A stretch of DNA of 64,000 nt from assembly GCA_964556425.1 (NCBI GenBank), contig CAZKWC010000005.1:1-64000 (forward strand), written 5' to 3'. Position 1 is the stretch's first letter; the number at the start of each line of letters is the position of its first letter. This stretch comes from JALQUL01 sp964556425. GTDB taxonomy: Bacteria > Pseudomonadota > Gammaproteobacteria > Burkholderiales > Burkholderiaceae_C. Position numbers and translations under genes: made by a program. The notes below the pieces were generated by a model. It did not search any database. It was not told the origin of the DNA and saw nothing but the letters and a program-made list of their open reading frames with translations. Below are positions 1-8,404 of the stretch, one piece after another.

Positions 1-866
1 TCCAACCAATCCAATACATTTCGCCATAAAGGTAATGCCTGACGCCGAAAATACCCCATATGGCCAATGCTTTTTAGGCCAAAATCGGCAGGATTAATAT
101 CAACTCCTTGCCAAGTGCCCTTTGGATAGCCCGACATAAAGGCGTCGCGTGAGCGGGGCATTGCCCAAAGGTCATCTATAGCGTTTGCTGCCATAATCGG
201 TGTTTTTACAGATCCAAACTTATCTTTTACTGCAGGCATTGCGGGGTCATCAAAAAAATAATGCGGAAACTGGCACCAGTGCTTCCAATCTCGAAACACT
301 CCTTTAGGTAAATCCTCGCCCATACCCAGCTTGGACCAAGCAAGATATCCCTTCCAGCTTACCAACAATGGGCCAATAAATTTCCACATCAATAGCACCT
401 TAATTTGCTCTGATTTGGGCATCCATCCGTGCCATCCTGCGCCAGTGGCAAAGGTATAAAACTTAGCCACTTTATGATGATTGGGCAAAAGGCCAAATGC
501 ATGTCCGCCAAACGAGTGACCCACCATATAAAGCGGAGTTGATTCTGAGTGCATGAACTCGACAGCGCTTGCCAAATCCAAATTAGCCCAGTCCAAATAG
601 TTCATCTTAAAACCTCTGAGGGTTTTGGGTTTGGATAAGCCGATGCCACGGTAGTCTAAGGTTAGTGTCTCATAGCCTTGCGATGCAGAGAATTGGGCAA
701 ACGCTTGGTAAAAAGTTTGAGGCACACCAGTAGCGCCCGCAACAATAATTCGCGCCCGTGGTGCTGCATGACACTTAAAGAGCTTTGCGCCAATACAGTA
801 TTCATCGTCTGTAATGAGTGAAATTGGCGTTGAGTCTGGTGAGTTTGTTGCAACTGACACTTTCAT
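1..866 (-). CDS. alpha/beta hydrolase, C-terminus cut by window edge
   Basis: Partial gene reading off the left edge. It starts at ATG 864-866 and about 288 codons are visible without a stop. A strong AGGAGG ribosome site lies about 7 bases upstream and fixes the start. The nucleophile elbow GHSFGG is at residues 116-121 with Ser118 as probable nucleophile. An oxyanion-type GATGVPQ segment is near residues 44-50 and a DYRGIGLS stretch near 71-78. These are alpha/beta-hydrolase fold features and resemble a family of predicted hydrolases without a defined substrate. No signal peptide is seen, so it is probably cytoplasmic. Base composition is close to the rest of the chromosome, unlike the block to its right. 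The substrate cannot be named. Confidence 0.85.
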   Translation of the reverse strand, partial: MKVSVATNSPDSTPISLITDDEYCIGAKLFKCHAAPRARIIVAGATGVPQTFYQAFAQFSASQGYETLTLDYRGIGLSKPKTLRGFKMNYLDWANLDLASAVEFMHSESTPLYMVGHSFGGHAFGLLPNHHKVAKFYTFATGAGWHGWMPKSEQIKVLLMWKFIGPLLVSWKGYLAWSKLGMGEDLPKGVFRDWKHWCQFPHYFFDDPAMPAVKDKFGSVKTPIMAANAIDDLWAMPRSRDAFMSGYPKGTWQGVDINPADFGLKSIGHMGYFRRQALPLWRNVLDWL

Positions 867-1182
867 TTCCGACCTCCTACTACTTTGGGTTGCACTAACT
901 TTGCTGAGATAAGTGATAAGGCTTGATAGCGATTCTGCGATTTGATGCATAAAGTCCACTTTCCCATTCACGAACTATTGTAAAAGCCCCCTACTGGAAA
1001 ATCTTGCCCTCAAAAGGATGTAGATTATGAAATCAACCGCAAAGCCTTAAATATAATTGCGCCTTTGCGCATTTTTTAAGATGGCTCGGGCATACACTGT
1101 CCGCAGACGCTTGTCGGCGTTTAATCGTTACCCTTCAAGACTTGAGGTTGAGACGATGATTCGGGCTTGGATTGAAAGACAT
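867..1182. other. intergenic region at left border of accessory block
   Basis: About 316 bases between the hydrolase start and the end of the ADP-ribosylglycohydrolase. It contains a TATAAT hexamer at 1052-1057 and a hairpin at 1058-1071 (TGCGC/GCGCA, loop CTTT) followed by six T, which is terminator-like on the plus strand although no plus-strand gene precedes it here. After it, an ATG at 1081 opens a 37-codon ORF to 1194 (MARAYTVRRRLSAF...). That ORF is unrecognised, has no ribosome site, and overlaps the 3' end of the gene at 1183, so it may be a fragment at the island border. Confidence 0.4.
1058..1077 (+). terminator. small hairpin plus T-tract
   Basis: A 5-bp stem TGCGC/GCGCA with a CTTT loop is followed directly by TTTTTT. 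The form is that of a rho-independent terminator on the plus strand, but no transcript ending here is visible in the window. It could serve a small RNA or be chance. Confidence 0.35.
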
Positions 1183-2475
1183 TCAGTCATGTAGGCCAAA
1201 TCCGCCAAAATTTCTTAGCTGTTGGTAAACAAGGTCCAGTTTACCGTCGTCGTCACTACCTGCTCTTCCTGCCAATGAAGCAATCCAGCGTTCTGGAAAG
1301 GCATCCATACCATGCATAGCACCCATCACTGCGCCAACGATGGCCGCGATCGTATCGTTGTCCCAGGTATCCATGACTGCCCTGCAAATAGCCTCTTCGG
1401 GATCGGACTTGTAGCGCTCAAGAATGTAAAGGACGGAAGGTACTGTCTCAAGCAAAAATGCTCCAGAATACCAACGTGCGCAGGCAGAATTCACGGTAAG
1501 GTTGGGCTCATTGAGTGCTGGGATGACCCGTTGCCGGACCATATCGCAGATAGATCCCTGGAAATCGTCACCGGCAATCCGACTTTGTAGACGCATGTGA
1601 CCCTCGATGGGCTCAGCAGTCTCAATAAAAGTTTTACAGAACCAGCCATCGGGAACAGGCTTCTCTAGGCAGAGTAGATCGGCAAGGATACGGGCGAAGG
1701 CGACACATGCTGCAGTAGAAGAGGAATGATCGTGCGTGAAGGCACTGGTCAGCGCAACAGTATCGAGGAGACCGGCATCAAGAGTCCAGGCATGAGGAAG
1801 AAATGCGCCTGCCACTCTCATTAGCGCACCATTTCCGGCACTATTTTGCCTGGCTTGCCAAACCGTATCCGAGTGTACGCCTACCCGATCAAGGGTGCGC
1901 AGAAAATCCCTCATTGTTTTACCGATGCCGAAGATCTGCTGTTCACTATATGCCTTGGCCAAAGACACCAGATCGGGACCGCCGTTATCGAGGAGACTTT
2001 CCAAGGTCCAAAGAGTGAGTTGGGTATCATCACTTGGCAACCCAATAGGCTGGTTGTTAGCATACTGATTGGGCAAGTAATGGCGTACTTCGCCATGCAA
2101 ATGGAGTCGATCAGACGCAGTCATGCCTTCGGATGTATTGCCAAGCGCATCACCAATAGCAGTTCCCCACAATATTGCCTTAACACGGCTCGCAGCAAGT
2201 GGGCCTTTTTCAAGCTGCCCTGATCTTGGGCTGACATAGTCGCCAGGCAGTGAGCTCATACTCAAGTGGCCCGCAGCATGCAACTCGGTGAGTGTTTGTC
2301 GAAGTTGAGTACGTGAATTACTAAAAGCTCCAGGATATACCTTGTCATCGTTTAAGAATGGCCTTCGACCTATCCAACCTCCGTAACTAGAGGAAAGCCC
2401 TGTAACACTTAGTTGATCATATTCTCTTGCAGTGTAGTTAAATGAGGATTCGTGATTTTTTAAAGTTGAAGTCAT
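1183..2475 (-). CDS. ADP-ribosylglycohydrolase (ARH/DraG family) with N-terminal extension
   Basis: Predicted 430-residue hydrolase that removes ADP-ribose from modified proteins, nucleic acids or small molecules. The family's di-metal site motifs are present: SDDT at 148-151, GNGALMR at 214-220, HDHSS at 248-252 and WDNDT at 371-375, with GTAIGDALG at 104-112 opening the fold. The enzyme therefore looks catalytically intact. Residues 1 to about 95 form an extension absent from the roughly 300-residue minimal DraG enzymes; I do not recognise it. No dinitrogenase reductase or DraT is nearby, so a nitrogenase role is unlikely. It lies downstream of the nuclease-helicase on the same strand, in DNA of higher GC than the chromosome around it. 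No clear ribosome site precedes ATG 2475, so a later start cannot be excluded. Confidence 0.85.
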   Translation of the reverse strand: MTSTLKNHESSFNYTAREYDQLSVTGLSSSYGGWIGRRPFLNDDKVYPGAFSNSRTQLRQTLTELHAAGHLSMSSLPGDYVSPRSGQLEKGPLAASRVKAILWGTAIGDALGNTSEGMTASDRLHLHGEVRHYLPNQYANNQPIGLPSDDTQLTLWTLESLLDNGGPDLVSLAKAYSEQQIFGIGKTMRDFLRTLDRVGVHSDTVWQARQNSAGNGALMRVAGAFLPHAWTLDAGLLDTVALTSAFTHDHSSSTAACVAFARILADLLCLEKPVPDGWFCKTFIETAEPIEGHMRLQSRIAGDDFQGSICDMVRQRVIPALNEPNLTVNSACARWYSGAFLLETVPSVLYILERYKSDPEEAICRAVMDTWDNDTIAAIVGAVMGAMHGMDAFPERWIASLAGRAGSDDDGKLDLVYQQLRNFGGFGLHD

Positions 2476-2520
2476 GGCGTATTCAATTTTGGTGTGGGTT
2501 GTAAAAATAAATACAAAAAA

Positions 2521-2613
2521 TTAAGCGCGACTGGTTGTAAATTCACGTCCGTGTTTAGACTGAATACGCTCACTCACACTTTTCATCCATGTACTTAAAA
2601 AATATTTAATCAT
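2521..2613 (-). CDS. possible 30-residue small ORF between helicase and ARH genes
   Basis: A short open frame MIKYFLSTWMKS... ends GREFTTSRA. It begins 36 bases after the helicase stop and ends 45 bases before the ADP-ribosylglycohydrolase start, all on the same strand. No good ribosome site is visible and no family is recognised. It may be a small accessory protein of the block, a gene fragment, or noise. Confidence 0.25.
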   Translation of the reverse strand: MIKYFLSTWMKSVSERIQSKHGREFTTSRA

Positions 2614-2648
2614 TTGATTTGTCCAAAAAGTTATCTTTACATCCAATG

Positions 2649-5600
2649 TTAATTATTCATCAATCGAGCATAAAAACTCATTAAGGCCATTTCTTCAACC
2701 GTCTTGCATTCAATTTCCTTCAAGCCAGGTGACGCTACCAACAATGCAAGACACTTAGCTCTTGATATGGCGACATTGAGTCGGTTTTTGCTGAATAGGA
2801 AATCCAGACTGCGAGGCAGGTTGTTGCCATCTGATGTTGTCATTGACACGATTACCACAGCAGCTTCTTGTCCTTGAAACTTATCTACTGTGCCAATCCG
2901 TGTGCCATTGCCCAGCGCGTAGCGCAATGCCCGCACCTGTGCGTTGTAGGGTGCAACTACCAGAATGTCGTCTAATGTAACGGGCCGCGTTTCACCATTT
3001 CGATCCGTCCAACTTTGCTGTTGTAGGTTGATAAACAGTTCCTTAATACGGCTAACTTCCTCTTTGGATGATTGGTTGCAATTTTCATGTGGCACCGGCA
3101 CGTAAACTACGCCATGTTTCCTCAAAACAGGATCCGCTGTAGCCTTCAGCACAAGTCCTTGTACTGCACACGCTGATGCCGACATGAGACGACCTTCGTA
3201 CACGCCCTCGGAGATATGTTTGCACACTTCGGGATGCATTCGATGGGTAGTGCCCAAGAAGATGCCTTGGTGAGCTGGTACAGTGGCGTGGCCCTGCATC
3301 AAATAGTCAAGCACTGAGAGTCCACTGTCGCCAGGGTGTACGCCCTCGGTTGGTTGTGGCAACTGCATCTGATCACCCAGCAGCACGATATTTTGCGCAC
3401 AACTGCCCGCTGCCACTGCATCTGCCAGTGACAGTTGACTGGCTTCATCAATAAAAAGGTAGTCCCACTTTCTGGTTTGTTCAGGTCTGCAGAAAAGCCA
3501 GGTAGTTCCTCCTGCCAATCTGTGCTGTTCTGGGTTCAGTTCGTTGCTTTGGATCACTTTTATGCCCTGGGGCAGAGCTTCGTCTGCCTTTACCACTACT
3601 GTCGTAACTTGGGTGTTGGTTTGTTGCGAACATTTATAGGCTGAAGTCAATAAGTTGTTAATCGCTGCGTGGCTGTTGGCAGTGATAGCCACCGTTTTGC
3701 CATCGGCAATTAGTGCAGCAATCACTTGCGCTGCGGTGCTTGTTTTTCCGGTTCCTGGAGGTCCTTGTATTACTAAATGACTGCCTTTCAGTCTGCGTAC
3801 AGCGGTCAGGACGGCTTGTGGCGTCGGGGCTTCGCACAAAATTGATTGTCCTGCTGCTAGACCTTCAAGTTGAGGTGCTTGTTGGCTTAGCATGCGCAAA
3901 ATAGGCCCATCGGCTTCGTCTCCCTGACTCAGACGTTGAATGAAACCATGAACAGCTGCGAGCTTTGGCGCGTCCGAAATCCTCTCTGCCAAACATACCG
4001 TAATGATGTCCGGTGGTGCAGGTCTATTGACACCACGTGTGAAGGAGACTTTGTGCTGTTCGGGGACGTACTCGAAGTTGGATACAGGTTGATCATCGTT
4101 TAGGCAAGTAACGCTGGAGCCTGTGGCCAGTTTGGTGTCCTGATAGGGTACGCGATAGTAGTACCGTCTGCTTTTGTTTTCGGTGGTCACGTTTTCCATT
4201 CTGGCTAGATTGGCCAGGCATTCCATGTCGTCAAGTAATTCGGATTCGTCGCAGGACTGACGCTGATAATGTCGCCAGACTCCAGGTAGGGCGCAGCGCC
4301 AGTAAAAGCCCAGCAATTGACCCAACAGTTCGGCAACTTTATTAGCATTATCTTTCTGTTGTGATGGTTGTTGGCTTAGCCAAGCGATCAAGGCGGCGCG
4401 ACTTTTGGCCTCGGCCTCTTCTCGCTTGACTTGTGCATCCGTCTTAGCTTGGTCCGCTGTCTCTTGCGTTGCTGGCGTAAAGCGGGGAATATTCTCAGGA
4501 CGTAGGCTTTCCAGCCATCGGTGCAGCTGCCATGTGGATTCGACGTCGTCTTTGTTATATGACTCGATGTCAGAGAGCAGTTGGGCTTTTTCTACGCCAT
4601 CTATTGTTTCGCGAAAGGCCTCATACATGACGATGCTTTGACCTGCGTTGGCCACAGCGCCTTGACGAGCTCCCCGGTAGTAAGCCTCCACTTTTTTGAT
4701 GGAATAACTTGGCACAGCCAGCACCAAACCGCTGCTGACTACTCGGTAAAGGTCTACCAGTCGGCCCTCGCGAAGCAGACGGTCACGCAGTTCAGTGCGA
4801 GTGTCGTGCAAGCTTGAAAGCCTCTGAATTGCGGTTTTTTCGTAGGCAGCATAGTGGTAAATGTGAGCCTTTGGATGTTTTCGCAGATGATCTTCGATGA
4901 AATCCATGAACCCCTCGAAGGCTACTTTTTCTTCTTGGCGGTTGTGAGCCCAGAAGGGAATGAATTTCAACTGTGCTTGTGTACCTGGGCTAGCACTTGG
5001 TAACACATAACCAACACCAAACAGATATTCCAGTCCACCGGTTTCATGGGGAAAACCTTCCATGTCAAAATACAAGTCACCTGGATCGGGTTCTGGAAGC
5101 AAGCCAAAACCAGCCGCTTTGACCGAATTGCCAACTGTGGTCGGCTGTGGCTGTAGTTCAATGCGAAGCTCGCCGTCAGAATCCTTTTGATTACTCTGCA
5201 ATCGAGCTTGGGCCTTGAGTTTGTTCATCACTCCTACGCCCGTGACCTCGCCCGTGTAGTCTGCTAAGCCTCTCATGGTGGTAATATCACTCTTCTTCAT
5301 TTTGGCAATCTGGTCGTTCCGAATGTTTGCGACCAGGCAAACATGGTCTTGATCTTCCCAACTTTGTTGACAGTGTTCACGCCAGCCACACTGGGCACAA
5401 GCGGCATTAGGAAGTGGCTCGGTCTGGGTTGGATTTGATGCAAACTTTAAAAAATCGGTCATGATCAAGCGAACATGATGGATATATTCACTGGTCAGAA
5501 GTCGGGCAGTGTTTTCATCTTGGGGGGCCATGCCGCGCTTCAATTTGTCTGACTCATCCAGTGTGCCGAGCACCACACGGAGATGCCGCGACAAAACACC

Positions 5601-6077
5601 TTGTTCCTTTTCAAGCAGATCTGCGTAAAAGCACAGTTGAACCATAAACTTGGCTCGGTTTGACTTGGCTAACTTGGTATCGGCCACTTCGTAATGGTAA
5701 CTTCCCAGCTTTGATGGGCCTTCAACCTTGAATAAAAAGTCCGCATAACCAAGAAAAGGCGGTTGCAACAGGGTGGCTTGAAAAATTACTTCAGCTCCAT
5801 TCTGCATGGCAGTGCGCGTCGCATTGACTTGCTCATCAAGTGTTGCGCTCTTGTCGATTTCGACAATTTGAAGACCTTGGTTCTTGAGGGTTTGAAGGTA
5901 TGCCCGCTCATGACGATCGCCGTAGGATTGCACCAGCGCTGTTGCAGCGTCGACAGGTGCCTTTTTGACATCCCAGCCGTTGAGTTTTTTAAGATCGAGT
6001 GTTGTCCGATGTTTGCAGCCTAAAAAAGCAACAACATCAGAGGCTGAATAAAGAACTTGAAAATCATGTTTCTGCAT
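2649..6077 (-). CDS. RecB/Cas4-like nuclease + RNase H-like domain + SF1 helicase fusion
   Basis: A 1142-residue multidomain protein. Residues 1-240 are a RecB/Cas4-like nuclease of the TM0106 type: Cys21 with Cys227, Cys230 and Cys236 could hold a 4Fe-4S cluster, and GYAD (Asp113), EVADTK (Glu130, Asp133, Lys135) and Gln147 match the PD-(D/E)xK core. Residues about 333-522 resemble the YprB RNase H-like exonuclease, with DMEG at 338-341 and NKDD at 508-511. Residues about 745-1142 are a Dna2/Upf1-type SF1 helicase: Walker A GPPGTGKT 772-779, Walker B IDEAS 876-880, GDQMQLPQP 901-909, RMHPE 946-950, DKFQGQE 1065-1071 and NVAISRAK 1101-1108. All motifs look intact. The role is probably DNA processing, either repair or defence. 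It is first in an apparent operon with the ADP-ribosylglycohydrolase, and its GC is far above the chromosome's. Confidence 0.9.
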   Translation of the reverse strand: MQKHDFQVLYSASDVVAFLGCKHRTTLDLKKLNGWDVKKAPVDAATALVQSYGDRHERAYLQTLKNQGLQIVEIDKSATLDEQVNATRTAMQNGAEVIFQATLLQPPFLGYADFLFKVEGPSKLGSYHYEVADTKLAKSNRAKFMVQLCFYADLLEKEQGVLSRHLRVVLGTLDESDKLKRGMAPQDENTARLLTSEYIHHVRLIMTDFLKFASNPTQTEPLPNAACAQCGWREHCQQSWEDQDHVCLVANIRNDQIAKMKKSDITTMRGLADYTGEVTGVGVMNKLKAQARLQSNQKDSDGELRIELQPQPTTVGNSVKAAGFGLLPEPDPGDLYFDMEGFPHETGGLEYLFGVGYVLPSASPGTQAQLKFIPFWAHNRQEEKVAFEGFMDFIEDHLRKHPKAHIYHYAAYEKTAIQRLSSLHDTRTELRDRLLREGRLVDLYRVVSSGLVLAVPSYSIKKVEAYYRGARQGAVANAGQSIVMYEAFRETIDGVEKAQLLSDIESYNKDDVESTWQLHRWLESLRPENIPRFTPATQETADQAKTDAQVKREEAEAKSRAALIAWLSQQPSQQKDNANKVAELLGQLLGFYWRCALPGVWRHYQRQSCDESELLDDMECLANLARMENVTTENKSRRYYYRVPYQDTKLATGSSVTCLNDDQPVSNFEYVPEQHKVSFTRGVNRPAPPDIITVCLAERISDAPKLAAVHGFIQRLSQGDEADGPILRMLSQQAPQLEGLAAGQSILCEAPTPQAVLTAVRRLKGSHLVIQGPPGTGKTSTAAQVIAALIADGKTVAITANSHAAINNLLTSAYKCSQQTNTQVTTVVVKADEALPQGIKVIQSNELNPEQHRLAGGTTWLFCRPEQTRKWDYLFIDEASQLSLADAVAAGSCAQNIVLLGDQMQLPQPTEGVHPGDSGLSVLDYLMQGHATVPAHQGIFLGTTHRMHPEVCKHISEGVYEGRLMSASACAVQGLVLKATADPVLRKHGVVYVPVPHENCNQSSKEEVSRIKELFINLQQQSWTDRNGETRPVTLDDILVVAPYNAQVRALRYALGNGTRIGTVDKFQGQEAAVVIVSMTTSDGNNLPRSLDFLFSKNRLNVAISRAKCLALLVASPGLKEIECKTVEEMALMSFYARLMNN

Positions 6078-6638
6078 ATTTATCTTTTATTAAAATTATT
6101 TGTGCCACTGGTATTGAAAACAATGTCGAACTTCATGATCCACATCCGTTAAGGCATGCTTTTTCTTTGTGATGATTGTGCATACATCTCCATTACAGAA
6201 GTTGCCTGCATCAACAGCATATTTAAATGGCCTACATCATCTGTTATTTAACACTCTGTTTGTACTTTTTCAATATCAATCCAAGTCAATCTTACCGTAT
6301 TGCTCTCAATTTTAGTTAAGTAAAAAGGTTTGTCTTCAAGGCTCCATGAAGCGATTGAACGCCATCAAAGCTTGGTCCAGTAACAGGGTTGGTAGCGTAT
6401 TTGAATGCGAACAATATTTGTTTTTTAGGTATTGTGTGACATCTAATTAGGATGGACTGCACAGAAGTGGTTTTTACCGACGAACAACAACTTCTTCGCC
6501 CATCTAATGATCAAATTCATTGATTTTATTCACTCGGCAACGAAATCATCAAGCATTTTATGGCCCAAAACATGCCAATATTGGGAAAATAGGCAAAAAA
6601 AATCCCAACCCAAAAGGGTTAGGATTTTTATAAGCGTT
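6078..6638. other. intergenic region between ssrA 3' end and accessory block
   Basis: About 560 bases upstream of the nuclease-helicase and downstream of tmRNA. No intact gene is seen. On the minus strand, roughly 6260-6480, two short protein-like frames adjoin with a shift between them: one contains FAFKYATNPVTGPSFDG, the other EDKPFYLTKIESN and ends at a TAA. This may be the decayed 3' end of a lost gene. A TAA-ended stretch MGEEVVVRR also occurs near 6475-6505. The tmRNA terminator occupies 6595-6626. No integrase and no second copy of the ssrA 3' end was found. Confidence 0.4.
6595..6626 (-). terminator. rho-independent terminator of ssrA
   Basis: Read on the minus strand, an 11-base arm (AATCCTAACCC) pairs with GGGTTGGGATT across a TTTT loop, with one mismatch, and is followed by a run of T. 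It begins 13 bases past the tmRNA CCA end. Confidence 0.8.
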
Positions 6639-7027
6639 TGGTGGAGCTGGCGGGATTTGAACCCGCGTCCGCAAGCCTTTTTTGTATAGTTCTACATGTT
6701 TAGTCGTCTGATTTAAATCTTACTTGCCCAATCGCGCAGCGACACGCTATTGAACTCGCCAGCCCCCTATTGTCTTGTTCTGCCTTAAGAGGCGCAAAGC
6801 AGAACCAGCCCATGTAAATGACCCCACAGCCTGGAATAATTAACTTGCGTTAACTACCCCTTGCCCAGCCCATCGGCCAACTGTTGTGAGGCTCGCTAGC
6901 GATTAAGCTGCGAGTGCGAAACGTTCGTCGTTTGCAGTTAGTTTTTTGAATGAAGATTAACGAGCCTCAATCATGCTCGACATGCCCTACCACACGTCCG
7001 AACCCACGTCGAAACCAGTGCAGCCCC
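6639..7027 (-). ncRNA. ssrA: transfer-messenger RNA (tmRNA)
   Basis: One-piece tmRNA of about 389 nt that rescues stalled ribosomes and tags the nascent protein for degradation. The tRNA-like acceptor stem pairs 5' GGGGCTG (7021-7027) with 3' CAGCTCC before ACCA, with one G-U pair. The T-arm GGTTCAAATCC lies near the 3' end and CCA is encoded. The tag frame reads ANDERFALAA then TAA, typical of betaproteobacteria. The 3' end faces the GC-rich accessory block; ssrA 3' ends are well-known attachment sites for islands and prophages. Confidence 0.97.
6903..6935 (-). other. tmRNA proteolysis-tag reading frame
   Basis: Ten codons, GCA AAC GAC GAA CGT TTC GCA CTC GCA GCT, then TAA, encode ANDERFALAA. 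The hydrophobic ALAA end is the ClpXP-type degron. The first Ala codon is the usual resume codon after alanyl-tmRNA enters the ribosome. Confidence 0.95.
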
Positions 7028-7037
7028 TGAGCCTACT

Positions 7038-7064
7038 ATTTTATGCCGATTAATGGCTTTTCAA
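7038..7064 (-). promoter_or_regulatory. likely ssrA promoter
   Basis: On the minus strand, TTGAAA (7059-7064) and TAAAAT (7038-7043) are separated by 15 bases, short of the ideal 17. The -10 element ends 10 bases before the mature 5' end, which fits a pre-tmRNA trimmed by RNase P. Confidence 0.45.
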
Positions 7065-7089
7065 GTGCTTTTTAGGATTTATTTATGTT

Positions 7090-8349
7090 TTATTGGCTAA
7101 TGCTATGAAACTGGGCAAATAACTTTCGCTCTTGCAACACTTGTTCTTGGCTAATACAATTTTTATTGGCAATAAAAGCGGGTAAAGCTTGACCCGTTTT
7201 AGCTGCATATTGATTTTTAAAATGTTGCCAAGCATTGCTTTGCCATGGGTCTGCAACAATATAACCCGCTTGATTTTTACATTTTGAGGCTTGGCAATTT
7301 TTCCAACTGGCGGCATAAATAATACGGCCATCTCGGGTCATGCCCGGAAAGGCACTGGCAATAATTGAAGTGTTTTCTGCTTGGCCGTTGGCCTCCCAAG
7401 GGGCAATATTAAAACTGGTTTTGAACTGCCTCGAATACCACCAAATTTGGCCTAAATATTCATATACCAAATCGGCATTTTGACCATTGTTTTGCTCTGA
7501 AAAACCAAAGGTAACTTTGCCCGATGGGCCTTGTAATTGGTCTAGGCTTTGACATTGTTTGCCATTTTCTCCAAAACCAAATACCCGCATCCATGCACCG
7601 CCTTGTTTAGGATTTTGCGGCATAGCGGCAAACTCTTTTCCGCTTACTGAAATCATTGGCAATGCATACATATTGCCGTCAGTATTTAAACGATCTAAAC
7701 AAAGGTTTTGTGTAGCCCCCTCTTCTATTACTTTATGGGCAACAGGGTCAATGCTAACGGTTTTTGAGTTTAAAGTGCCTACCCCTTGCAATTCACCACG
7801 AGCGGCGGCATTGGGCCAACTAAGTGATCTAATTTGTATGGGGGCGCTAGTGCGTTGTGGGTAACTAGTATTAAGTTCGGCAGCGGCTGCATAAAAACCT
7901 GTCATACCGGCATTCAATAATGCTTGGGCTTTGTGGCCCTGCTCTAAAATGGATTGAAATGTGTAATGCGCACCACTTACTTCCACTAAATAACGCCAAC
8001 TGCCTTGCACTGGAAAAGCTTCGTTACTTAGTGGTGTTGAATACACCAAATGGCCTTGTGAACTGCCTGGTGCAGGAAGCTCTATTAAACTGACTGTGCT
8101 TAATTTTTTCCCAGAAAAAGACCTTAATACAAAGCGGCCATCGGGGCTTACTCTTTCATAAGCACCTAGGGCTGGGTTTTGTAAATCATCTAAACCCACT
8201 AATTCTGGGTCTAGGGCGATGAATTGGTTTTGAGCAATACAAGTGCTGTTTTGTGCCTTTGCTAAAGGGCAAAATGTTGTCAATAACATCGCAAATAAAG
8301 TGACGAAAAAACTGTTTTTTAATGGTGATAGGTTGGCACAATTTTTCAT
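7090..8349 (-). CDS. exported protein of unknown function, 419 aa
   Basis: I do not recognise the family. The first 33 residues form a signal peptide: Lys/Asn-rich start, hydrophobic core FFVTLFAMLLTTF, and an AKA cleavage site. The mature protein contains SPDGRF near residue 70 and MTRDGRIIYAA near residue 340, which resemble blades of PD40/TolB-type beta-propellers. Six or more Cys residues (for example NCQASKCKN) suggest periplasmic or outer-surface disulfides. It lies 55 bases downstream of another exported protein on the same strand, and that gene overlaps the phosphatase gene, so the three may be co-transcribed. No enzymatic motif is seen. A propeller is an inference only. Confidence 0.75.
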   Translation of the reverse strand: MKNCANLSPLKNSFFVTLFAMLLTTFCPLAKAQNSTCIAQNQFIALDPELVGLDDLQNPALGAYERVSPDGRFVLRSFSGKKLSTVSLIELPAPGSSQGHLVYSTPLSNEAFPVQGSWRYLVEVSGAHYTFQSILEQGHKAQALLNAGMTGFYAAAAELNTSYPQRTSAPIQIRSLSWPNAAARGELQGVGTLNSKTVSIDPVAHKVIEEGATQNLCLDRLNTDGNMYALPMISVSGKEFAAMPQNPKQGGAWMRVFGFGENGKQCQSLDQLQGPSGKVTFGFSEQNNGQNADLVYEYLGQIWWYSRQFKTSFNIAPWEANGQAENTSIIASAFPGMTRDGRIIYAASWKNCQASKCKNQAGYIVADPWQSNAWQHFKNQYAAKTGQALPAFIANKNCISQEQVLQERKLFAQFHSISQ

Positions 8350-8404
8350 TTTTATTTTAAGAGTTAAAAGCCATCAATAGCAATAAATACGGGATTGAAT
8401 TAGC

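Noticed and set aside
1312..2223. Plus-strand ORFs inside the ADP-ribosylglycohydrolase
   Set aside because: Shadow frames of a well-supported minus-strand gene.
6507..6689. Plus-strand ORF ending WSWRDLNPRPQ
   Set aside because: It is the antisense of the tmRNA tRNA-like 3' end. This peptide is a well-known spurious translation of T-arm sequence.
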